From a virus: a stretch of 27,108 bases of DNA. The notes under the pieces are model-generated. The model worked only from the letters and a program-made list of their open reading frames with translations. It made no database searches and was not told where the DNA came from. The position numbers and the translations under genes were made by a program. Position 1 is the first letter of the stretch. The number at the start of each line of letters is the position of its first letter. Positions 21,162-27,108 of the stretch are shown in pieces. Where the stretch lies: IMG/VR virus record IMGVR_UViG_3300032214_000040, positions 1 to 27,108 of that record. One strand, given 5' to 3'.

Positions 21162-22861
21162 TATTTGCCAAACCTCGTTCTTGTAGCATTATATATGTTT
21201 TCAATTTCTTTTTGGCCCAGGCCTCTGTTATAGCATAGTTGCATATACATCCATCCTGTCCAGTAGACACCGGTATATCCTAAGGTAATGCGTATTCTGC
21301 TTCCGCTATTGGTAGTGAGGTTGTAACCAGAAGTAAATGTTCCGTCTAAAACTCCATTTTTATACCATTGAATAGTATCGTGTCTTTGATTTCGACTTAC
21401 TGCATAAAACATAGGGCCTTCACCAGCTAGATATGTGGATGGGCTAGTAATACCTACATACGGACTATTATTTTCGCCGCCTGTACCAAAATAATAATTA
21501 ATTACTCCGCTCGGTTCGTGTGTTAATGTTCCGCTACCTGCATAGGCCTGATCGTGTAGATTTCTTCGATCAGTATTATTGGTTGGCTCGATCCATCCCA
21601 CTAAAGTCTGACCATATCTGAAATCCATATCATTTGCATCGTATGCAGTTTCACCGTAAACATTACCACTAAAATTAATTGCGCCACCGTATCTACCCGA
21701 ATATCCAAGTGTACCGAATAAGGTAAAATTAGTAGCTTTACCGTTGGCGTCTTTCCAAGTAGTTTTAGCACTGTTCCAGTTATAACTAGAAGGATTACCT
21801 GCATCTAAATGATAAACTAATCCGTCTTGTGGAATTTCTGGTACAGAAAATAATCCGGCTGTTCGAGGATACCTTACTACTGCTATTCCGCTTCCGCCAG
21901 CACCAGAAGCATTACCAGCTGTACCAGCACCGCCTCCTCCACCTGTGTTAATCCCCCCACCAAAAGCTGCTGCTGCTGGCGATCTTGTTCCTCCTGAACC
22001 GCCAACATTTAAACCGCCCGAAGCAATAGTACCGCTGGTCCACGAAGATCCAGCTCCGCCTGCTGCATAGTAACTTAATTTTCCTGTTATAGTTGACGAC
22101 CTTCCTAGTCCCCCTGCACCCCCAGGTTGGTTTTGATTGCCGTTGCCGCCGGGACCCCCAGCGCCACCACCCCCACCACCGCCACCACCGGGTCCACCGC
22201 CACCAGGTGCATTAGCTAATCCTCCGGGATAACCTTGTCCCGCAATACCTGCTCCGCCAACGCCGCCAGGACCGCTAGTACTGGCGCCGCCGCCTGAACC
22301 ACCAGATAATCCGTTTTGAACACTGTCAGATCCACCACCACCGCCACCACTAGCAGTCAAACCAAAAGCTGTAGTGTCACCTCCTGTAGTTCCACGAGAA
22401 GCAGGACTTGCAGCACCACCGGCACCGCCAACGCCTATAGAAATTGGATATGTTCCGGGACTTAAAAATATTCTGCCGGTTAACATTCCACCTCCACCGC
22501 CACCACCATTTCCGTCTGCTGAAGGATTTCCGCCTGCTCCACCACCACCACCACCAACTAGTAAATATTCTACTTCCCCGGCACTTGATACAGTTAAACT
22601 TCCTGAACCAAACCAGGCATGAACTTTATAAGGAACTCCGTCGTCTTCAATATCTACAGTATAGGCTGCACTTGTAGCTGTAGCAGATACGGTAGTATCT
22701 AAATTAATCCAGGCGGTGCCATTATAATATTCAACGTAACCAGTTGATGTATTATTTCTAATCATTCCAGCAACAGGCGACCCGGGTCGCTGAGCAGTCG
22801 TTCCGCTAGGTAGCGTAAAAAAACCAGTGTCATTTATTGTGGTGCTTTTTAAAGTTGCCAT
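21161..22861 (-). CDS. Glycine-rich fibre with C-terminal LamG-like domain, 566 aa (fibre paralogue 2)
   Basis: Three parts are visible. Residues 1-50 are the shared N-terminal module (MATLKSTTINDTGFFTLPSG, then YVEYYNGTAWINL). Residues about 85-340 are glycine-rich (starting VEYLLVGGGGGGAGG, ending GIAVVRYPRT), like the gene downstream. Residues about 345-566 look like a concanavalin/LamG-type sugar-binding fold: GLVYHLDAGNPSSY, then INFSGNVYGE, LVGWIEPTNN, IQWYKNGVLDGTF, and the usual ending GLGQKEIENIYNATRTRFGK. The combination reads as paralogue 3 plus a domain shared with paralogue 1. It is likely a host-recognition fibre. The start is only 3 nt from the end of the previous gene, and a GGAA ribosome site precedes the ATG. 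Confidence 0.82.
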   Translation of the reverse strand: MATLKSTTINDTGFFTLPSGTTAQRPGSPVAGMIRNNTSTGYVEYYNGTAWINLDTTVSATATSAAYTVDIEDDGVPYKVHAWFGSGSLTVSSAGEVEYLLVGGGGGGAGGNPSADGNGGGGGGGMLTGRIFLSPGTYPISIGVGGAGGAASPASRGTTGGDTTAFGLTASGGGGGGSDSVQNGLSGGSGGGASTSGPGGVGGAGIAGQGYPGGLANAPGGGGPGGGGGGGGGAGGPGGNGNQNQPGGAGGLGRSSTITGKLSYYAAGGAGSSWTSGTIASGGLNVGGSGGTRSPAAAAFGGGINTGGGGGAGTAGNASGAGGSGIAVVRYPRTAGLFSVPEIPQDGLVYHLDAGNPSSYNWNSAKTTWKDANGKATNFTLFGTLGYSGRYGGAINFSGNVYGETAYDANDMDFRYGQTLVGWIEPTNNTDRRNLHDQAYAGSGTLTHEPSGVINYYFGTGGENNSPYVGITSPSTYLAGEGPMFYAVSRNQRHDTIQWYKNGVLDGTFTSGYNLTTNSGSRIRITLGYTGVYWTGWMYMQLCYNRGLGQKEIENIYNATRTRFGK

Positions 22862-22863
22862 AT

Positions 22864-24372
22864 TTAGATTCCAAATCTTCCTCTATCAGCTTCAAAATTT
22901 TGTAAAACTTCGGCTGCTGATAATACTTTATTGTACATTCTTACCATACTCCACTGTCCGTCAGCTGGAGAGCTAATGCCCTGGCCTTGACCATAGGTCA
23001 TTCCGATTCTTAGATCGCTAACTGGTTGCGTGTATGCAGCTGGGCCGCTAACTACAGATCCGGATTGTTCAACTCCGTTTCTATACATTCGTTTAGAAGT
23101 TGCCGATGTAGGATTTGAATGATCATAGGTAAAGACATATTGATACCAAACTCCAGTTGAGGTGGTCATAGTAAAATCAGTGTCGTTACCGTACATTCCA
23201 AATCTTATCTGTGTACCGCTATAAAATAATATGTGTAATCCTTGATTAACAGTAGTAACACCGTGTCCAAAGAACCCAAATCCAGAAACTGTATCGTGTC
23301 TAACCCAGCACTCTAAAGTCCAACTCTGTGCTAAGTCTATATTTGGCACAACAGCATGATCATTTGAACCGTCAAAATTTAACCAGCCGTTGCTAGTGTC
23401 ATAAACTGGCCAATTTTGTAACCAGGCGTTTCTTCCGTTACCAGATCCATCATACCATTTGTGTGTATTTCCGTCTAGTAGATCTTGAATACTAGGTTGT
23501 GTACCGTCGCAGATTTCAACTCTCGGGTCAAAGAAATGCAAGCGTGTAGTACTATCTCCATTATAGAAATGGTAAACACGCTGACTGATACTAGATGTGC
23601 TTTGAGCATGTTTAGCATCTTCTCCTAGATTACAACCGTTGGCAAATTGTACTCGGCCAGTTTCCCTTGTGTAAACTCCAGTTTCTGGGTGCCTTGCGGT
23701 TCTGGTATAGCTCCAGGGAAATATATGAGCCACGTGTAGATACCATTGATTTTGCGTGTAGTTGCCCGTGCCTGAACAATCCCAATAGGGATTACATTCT
23801 TCGCCACTGTCACTTAATCTTCTTACACATTGTCCGCCACCGCTGGTTCCGTGATAAAAAGTTCCGCCGGCTGTAGACGATGTACGTTTCATCCACACTG
23901 TTGCTCTGTACAAAAATCCTCTATTACTAGCAATGCCAGGGCCGTTCCAACCACCGTCATCATTACCGTTGCCCGATGCTCTTGTTTCCCAAATTACCGC
24001 CTGATTGCCCCAGGGATCTGTAGCATTAATTCTTGCATTTTCTCCCGCTGATCCATTTGCACTAAATCCGTTTTCACTGTCGGCGCCTATTCTCCATCCT
24101 AACGGATATTGATTGTTTTCACCAGTTTGCGCCCATAGAGGTCTTCTATTAGATTTTGGAATATTATATGCATCATAATCAAAAATTAAATTTGACCTTA
24201 GTTCTCGTCGTGCCACAGATTCCCATCCGGTACTTACATACAATTCTATGTTTTGTCTCGAACTGTTATATCTAAAATCACCTGTACTTGGACTTATTCT
24301 TTCAGCAGTGGTGCCTACCGGCAACTTTACAAATCCTGTATCATTTATAGTGGTATTCTTTAGTGTTGCCAT
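22864..24372 (-). CDS. Tail fibre with carbohydrate-binding-like and LamG-like domains, 502 aa (fibre paralogue 1)
   Basis: Residues 1-50 are the shared module (MATLKNTTINDTGFVKLPVG, then IELYVSTGWESV). The middle (about 60-300) resembles beta-sandwich binding domains of phage fibres: LYRATVWMKRTSS, then NQWYLHVAHIFPW, and VYHFYNGDSTTRLHFFDPRVE; it has several Cys (GGGQCVRR, EECNPYWDCSG, ANGCN). The C-terminus (about 320-502) is LamG-like: WLNFDGSNDHAVVP, SWTLECWVRHDTV, SKRMYRNGVEQSG, VRMYNKVLSAAEVLQNF. There is no glycine-rich region. A late octamer GATAAATA lies about 25 nt upstream and an AAAGG ribosome site follows it, so this gene heads the three-gene fibre transcript. Confidence 0.82.
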   Translation of the reverse strand: MATLKNTTINDTGFVKLPVGTTAERISPSTGDFRYNSSRQNIELYVSTGWESVARRELRSNLIFDYDAYNIPKSNRRPLWAQTGENNQYPLGWRIGADSENGFSANGSAGENARINATDPWGNQAVIWETRASGNGNDDGGWNGPGIASNRGFLYRATVWMKRTSSTAGGTFYHGTSGGGQCVRRLSDSGEECNPYWDCSGTGNYTQNQWYLHVAHIFPWSYTRTARHPETGVYTRETGRVQFANGCNLGEDAKHAQSTSSISQRVYHFYNGDSTTRLHFFDPRVEICDGTQPSIQDLLDGNTHKWYDGSGNGRNAWLQNWPVYDTSNGWLNFDGSNDHAVVPNIDLAQSWTLECWVRHDTVSGFGFFGHGVTTVNQGLHILFYSGTQIRFGMYGNDTDFTMTTSTGVWYQYVFTYDHSNPTSATSKRMYRNGVEQSGSVVSGPAAYTQPVSDLRIGMTYGQGQGISSPADGQWSMVRMYNKVLSAAEVLQNFEADRGRFGI

Positions 24373-24396
24373 AGTATTTTTGTACCTTTATCCATA

Positions 24397-24404
24397 TATT
24401 TATC
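24397..24404 (-). promoter_or_regulatory. Late-promoter octamer GATAAATA before the fibre trio
   Basis: Minus strand GATAAATA about 24 nt before the ATG at 24372. It leaves a leader of about 19 nt with an AAAGG ribosome site, so this site is not of the leaderless type. Confidence 0.6.
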
Positions 24405-24417
24405 TTGTCTAAAAAGA

Positions 24418-24603
24418 TTAATTTTTGCCATCATTTGATTCTTCTTCGTTCCATTTTTTTAAAGGACACACTGTTTCTTGAAATTTAGTTTTTAACGGCA
24501 TAAAACAACCACATTCCCTACACAATCGAGTTAAAGAAATAAATCTATCGCAAGATTTACAAACATTGTATCTTGACTGAGCTAACGTTTCTTCTGCCCA
24601 CAT
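24418..24603 (-). CDS. Small zinc-ribbon protein, 61 aa (paralogue of 14903-15109)
   Basis: Cys pairs at VCKSCDRF and LCRECGCFMPLK, then VCPLKKW. It aligns through its whole conserved part with the protein at 14903-15109 (RYNVC beside RYSTC; CFMPLK beside CFMPAK; CPLKKW beside CPKGKW). It is likely zinc-binding and of unknown role, from the same DUF6171-like family. The start ATG overlaps the stop of the 150-aa gene (TAATG), with GAGG upstream. It lies in the fibre block, so unlike the other copy it is presumably expressed late. Confidence 0.78.
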   Translation of the reverse strand: MWAEETLAQSRYNVCKSCDRFISLTRLCRECGCFMPLKTKFQETVCPLKKWNEEESNDGKN

Positions 24604-25055
24604 TATTTTACCTCATAGCCTGATCCGGTCATTGGAGCAACTTGTCCAACTTGGGGCAAGGGTTGAGTATTAGGTGCAGCCGGTCTAATAAAATCTCCCG
24701 CTTCGTCCCAATTTTTTGAGGTTTCGTTCCAAGTATATAATTTATTTAAATTAGTAGGATGGGGAACTGGAGGTTGCCAATTGCAAGCTGAATCAAGAAT
24801 CCAACTGTTAAAAGGCTTTGGTGGAATAAATGCATCAAGTTTTTTATCGTATGTATAACCTAATCCAGCATATTTTTTTCTAAAATTTCCGTTGTAACTA
24901 GTCTGTAACCAGTTTCCAGGTAGACCAATACTGGCAATAAATTTCTGTCCTACTGGCTCGCTGGCTGGAAAATCTAATCCTTTTAATTCGTTATTATCTA
25001 TTACAGTCATATCTATAACTGTGTTATTACTGTCAATTTTAGCAAAATGCGCCAT
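24603..25055 (-). CDS. Conserved cyanophage-type virion-associated protein, 150 aa, function unknown
   Basis: Begins MAHFAKIDSNNTVIDMTVID, followed by NWLQTSYNGNFRKKYAGLGY (about 48-67), TYDKKLDAFIPPKPFNSWIL (about 68-87), CNWQPPVPHPTN and LYTWNETSKNWDEAG. I recognise this layout (QTSYNGN...YAGxGYTYD...FIPPKPF.SW) from many T4-like cyanophage genomes, where it lies near fibre genes and has no proven function. The Trp/Pro-rich pattern resembles surface beta modules, so a structural role or interaction with fibres is likely. The ribosome site is AAGGAA. The C-terminal 20 residues are Pro/Gln-rich. Confidence 0.8.
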   Translation of the reverse strand: MAHFAKIDSNNTVIDMTVIDNNELKGLDFPASEPVGQKFIASIGLPGNWLQTSYNGNFRKKYAGLGYTYDKKLDAFIPPKPFNSWILDSACNWQPPVPHPTNLNKLYTWNETSKNWDEAGDFIRPAAPNTQPLPQVGQVAPMTGSGYEVK

Positions 25056-25073
25056 TTCTAATTCCTTTTCAAT

Positions 25074-26051
25074 TTATTTTTTTAAACTTTCAATTTCTTT
25101 TTGCAAAGTTTTTATGGATTCAATCAAATAGGCAGTTATTTTAGTGTATTGAATTCCGTAAGGATTTCCATTTTCATCTAAACTTACTAGATTAGGTACT
25201 ATTTTATATACGTCTTCTGCAATTAAACCCGCTTCGTGACGATCGTGATCTTTACGATCGTATGTTACGCCTACTAGTTGTAAAATTAAATCCAATGCAT
25301 TTTCAATAGGGTTAATATTTTCTTTAAATGCAATACTAGAAGTTTCAACGATAGTGGCTGCGGTTAATTGCCCACTAACTCCTACTCCTCCTGTAACCAC
25401 TAGCGTTCCTGTACCAGTTGTGCTTGAAGCTACTCCGTCTGTCATTAATACAGAAGCTGTGGCTTTGGTAGCAGATGTGGTTCCCCTAATAGTAATAGTA
25501 CCGCTGTTTGAGTTGCTACCATAATGGTTAGGAGCATTAAGTGCAGTAGCAGTAAGTTCGCCTGTACTAGGAACAAAAGCAAGGTTTGTTCTTGCCAAAG
25601 GTGATAACGTTGATGGTAAGGAGCCTGCATTTGTTCCAAAAAATGGATAATGAACCGTGGCAGTAGCACCTGGATCGGCAACAGCAATATTGCCGCCTGC
25701 ACTAGTCCAAGATAAATTGCCGCTAGTGTCAGAAGATAGAACAAAGCCATTTGAAGATGCAACTGTTGACGGCCAAGTAACAGTGTAGTTAGCAGCCATA
25801 TTTGCAGCGGCCTGCTGAGCAATGTAGTTAGTACCGTTGCCGCTGGCTTCTCGTAATCTTAGATCGCCTTGGTTCATAATAGTAAAATCACCATTATGCA
25901 TTGTATCAGAGTTCATCTGAACAATACCAGTGCCGTTAGGATCTAATATTAAATCGGCATTAGCCTGAGTTGTTGTTAATGTCGCAGCGTTAGCCTGAAC
26001 TAATCCAATAGTTTGTAAGCCTACTTGCTGCCCGCTGGTTCTTCTTCCCAT
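25074..26051 (-). CDS. Tail fibre/spike with C-terminal S74 self-cleaving chaperone
   Basis: 325 aa. Residues 1-235 are a Thr/Ser/Ala/Gly-rich repetitive beta-fibre sequence with segments such as ADLILDPNGTGIVQMNSDTM and GTGTLVVTGGVGVSGQL, typical of trimeric fibre shafts. Residues about 237-325 form the peptidase S74 intramolecular chaperone: TSSIAFKENINPIENALDLI, then VTYDRKDHDRHEAGLIAEDV, then YTKITAYLIESIKTLQKEIE. The chaperone helps the trimer fold and then cuts itself off near the Ser before AFKENI, with a Ser-Lys pair (S238/S239 and K243) as the probable active residues. The last 20 residues are a coiled coil. The ribosome site (GGCGGA) precedes the ATG. A receptor- or baseplate-associated fibre is likely. 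Confidence 0.85.
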   Translation of the reverse strand: MGRRTSGQQVGLQTIGLVQANAATLTTTQANADLILDPNGTGIVQMNSDTMHNGDFTIMNQGDLRLREASGNGTNYIAQQAAANMAANYTVTWPSTVASSNGFVLSSDTSGNLSWTSAGGNIAVADPGATATVHYPFFGTNAGSLPSTLSPLARTNLAFVPSTGELTATALNAPNHYGSNSNSGTITIRGTTSATKATASVLMTDGVASSTTGTGTLVVTGGVGVSGQLTAATIVETSSIAFKENINPIENALDLILQLVGVTYDRKDHDRHEAGLIAEDVYKIVPNLVSLDENGNPYGIQYTKITAYLIESIKTLQKEIESLKK

Positions 26052-26063
26052 TTTTTATCCGCC

Positions 26064-26393
26064 TTATGCTGTTGATGTTTCGATACCGTACACAACTACA
26101 CTTAGAGTAGGTGTTGATGTTGGTGTCTGTACTACAATTAGTTTACCAGCATCTACCACAATACCGGTACGTTCTAGTACACCGTTAGCTACCAACGACG
26201 AATCGTATTCAATATATTCTGTTAGAGCTGGAGTAGCTGATGATGCTACTGCTATTCTAATCTGGGCTGACGCTGAACTCGACCTATTTACAATGTTTAT
26301 GCTAATCACTGCAAACGTACTTGCTGGTACTGTATATACTGTAGTATCTGAGGTAGTTGTAATGTTAGCTACGCCTAATCTTCCTGTTGCCAT
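26064..26393 (-). CDS. Small conserved structural protein, 109 aa, function unknown
   Basis: Begins MATGRLGVANITTTSDTTVY, followed by TVPASTFAVISINIVNRSSS (about 21-40), IRIAVASSATPALTEYIEYD (about 45-64), VLERTGIVVDAGKLIVVQTP (about 71-90), and ends YGIETSTA. It is all-beta, without Cys. I recognise the pattern (YxxPASTFAVxxxNxxNR...EYIEYD...LERTGIVxxAGK) from environmental T4-like phages, where it accompanies large fibre/baseplate genes; its role is unknown. The ribosome site GGAG is present, and a TTTAAATA octamer-like site (26412-26419) lies upstream, overlapping the end of the preceding gene. Confidence 0.78.
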   Translation of the reverse strand: MATGRLGVANITTTSDTTVYTVPASTFAVISINIVNRSSSASAQIRIAVASSATPALTEYIEYDSSLVANGVLERTGIVVDAGKLIVVQTPTSTPTLSVVVYGIETSTA

Positions 26394-26406
26394 TTAAGTT
26401 CTCCGT

Positions 26407-27108
26407 TTAATTATTTAAAAAGTAATTCCAAGCTACTGGATAACCTGTAACTCCAGCTCGGAAGTTAAAGTTCGCTTTCATTTGGATAGTTCCACCTGTT
26501 GTAGTAGTTATCTGTGATCCAGAGATCGAAACGAAACCTGCTACAATACTATTTACGTTTAGACTTGCGCCACCGCCACCGATCTGTGCGGCAATATAGG
26601 CTCTAATAGCCCGTTGAGTTGGAACTATGTTATCCGAATTAGCTGTCAAGAAAGGATCTGTGGAGAATTCAGTGATTGTGGCTGAATTTCCACCCAGTGT
26701 AATATTGCCTAGTGACAATTCTGCAAGACCTGCAATGTTAAATGCATCTGCGTTTAGTGTTGCAACACCAGTCGACTGCTCAATTGTAAACAACTCGCCG
26801 ACTCGGAAGTTACCGTCTTGGTCAGTTGATGTGTAGAATACACGACCACCGTTAAGATCCACAGTTTCGTTGGCCTGGATTGCGTTCTGAGTTGGTAGTC
26901 CTGGATAGTTTGTTTCTGCAAAGTTTCCTGTACCAATGTCTAAGAAGTCGTGTCCAGTTAATCGAACCTGACTGTATCTAATTCTTGTGGTAATTCCTGT
27001 TCCGTCTGTTGGCGAATTAAACAACGACATAGTTGGTGATAGTTGGAAAAACGCCGATCTAGCACCGTCGGCAGATCCACTCTGCGACAGCACAGAAACC
27101 AATTTATA
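26407..27108 (-). CDS. C-terminal part of a large virion structural/fibre protein (cut by window edge)
   Basis: The reading frame is open to the end of the window, so the true start lies beyond 27108; a TTG at 27102 is not a convincing start. The visible 230 residues include VFYTSTDQDGNFRVGELFTI (about 90-109), STGVATLNADAFNIAGLAEL (about 111-130), ITEFSTDPFLTANSDNIVPT (about 146-165) and QRAIRAYIAAQI. This pattern is typical of very large fibre-like or baseplate-associated structural proteins of T4-like cyanophages. The end (GTIQMKANFNFRAG, WNYFLNN) probably forms a beta-structured tip. The next gene follows 13 nt later with its own ribosome site. Confidence 0.75.
   Translation of the reverse strand, partial: YKLVSVLSQSGSADGARSAFFQLSPTMSLFNSPTDGTGITTRIRYSQVRLTGHDFLDIGTGNFAETNYPGLPTQNAIQANETVDLNGGRVFYTSTDQDGNFRVGELFTIEQSTGVATLNADAFNIAGLAELSLGNITLGGNSATITEFSTDPFLTANSDNIVPTQRAIRAYIAAQIGGGGASLNVNSIVAGFVSISGSQITTTTGGTIQMKANFNFRAGVTGYPVAWNYFLNN

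Noticed and set aside
22374-22677. Plus-strand Pro-rich ORFs opposite the glycine-rich fibres
   Set aside because: GGN codons read on the other strand give Pro and Ala runs; these are shadows of the fibre genes, as is the ORF at 20578-20784.
20229-24372. Diversity-generating retroelement acting on the fibre paralogues
   Set aside because: No reverse transcriptase gene, no near-identical template repeat and no adenine-mutated variable region are seen in the window.
1-27108. tRNA genes, CRISPR arrays, integrase or attachment sites
   Set aside because: Intergenic spaces are all under 150 nt and none shows a cloverleaf or repeat-spacer pattern; no integrase-like protein is encoded.

Overview
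The window is a stretch of a lytic tailed-phage genome of the T4-like myovirus type, from the environmental (marine/freshwater, cyanophage-like) branch. The calls rest on recognisable protein families read by eye, not on database searches. Recognised T4-type modules are the ssDNA-binding protein gp32, a likely UvsX start, large and small terminase (gp17, gp16), head completion gp4, sheath gp18, tube gp19, a gp54-like tube initiator, necks gp13 and gp14, tail completion gp15, dNMP kinase gp1, and a set of tail fibres. The host is probably a Gram-negative bacterium. A small secreted Ala/Lys/Pro-rich protein (1658-1897) resembles periplasmic proteins common in Betaproteobacteria such as freshwater Burkholderiales, which is the only host hint and is a weak one.

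Layout. Positions 1-1348 (minus) hold a replication/recombination operon: gp32, a 69-aa protein and the probable uvsX, behind a sigma70-type promoter with a palindrome over its -10 box. Positions 1474-1897 (minus) hold the secreted A/K/P-rich protein and a small ORF with no visible start, closed by a terminator. Positions 2044-13859 (minus) are the packaging, head and tail block, in transcription order gp18, gp19, gp54-like, unknown 123 aa, gp4, gp16, a protein with a T4-type capsid-targeting peptide, an Asp/Pro/Met-rich protein, a 117-aa protein, gp17 and a 627-aa unknown. Positions 13966-14301 (plus) hold a Cys/His-rich HNH-like protein that overlaps the gp1 gene tail to tail. Positions 14248-15109 (minus) are an early pair, a zinc-ribbon protein and gp1, from another sigma70-type promoter. 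Positions 15163-20237 hold gp13 (minus) diverging from gp14, gp15, a Nudix-like protein lacking the Nudix box and a small helical protein (plus), with an HNH endonuclease gene inserted in the divergent promoter region. Positions 20229-27108 (minus) are the fibre block: a truncated large structural protein, a 109-aa structural protein, a fibre with an S74 chaperone domain, a 150-aa protein, a second zinc ribbon, and three fibre/adhesin paralogues that share an N-terminal module but differ in their C-termini.

The most interesting signal is in the gene junctions. Seven genes on both strands have a T4-late-promoter-like octamer (consensus NNTAAATA) ending exactly 5 nt before the ATG, usually with no Shine-Dalgarno sequence. 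In T4 the late octamer occupies about -13 to -6, so the transcript would begin at the A of the ATG: predicted leaderless late mRNAs. At several junctions the stop codon of the upstream gene lies inside or overlaps the octamer, giving a compact stop-promoter-start element; at two others a strong terminator sits immediately before it. Genes whose late promoter lies further upstream (gp18, the first fibre gene, the HNH gene) do have Shine-Dalgarno sequences. I saw no tRNA genes, CRISPR arrays, integrase or attachment sites.
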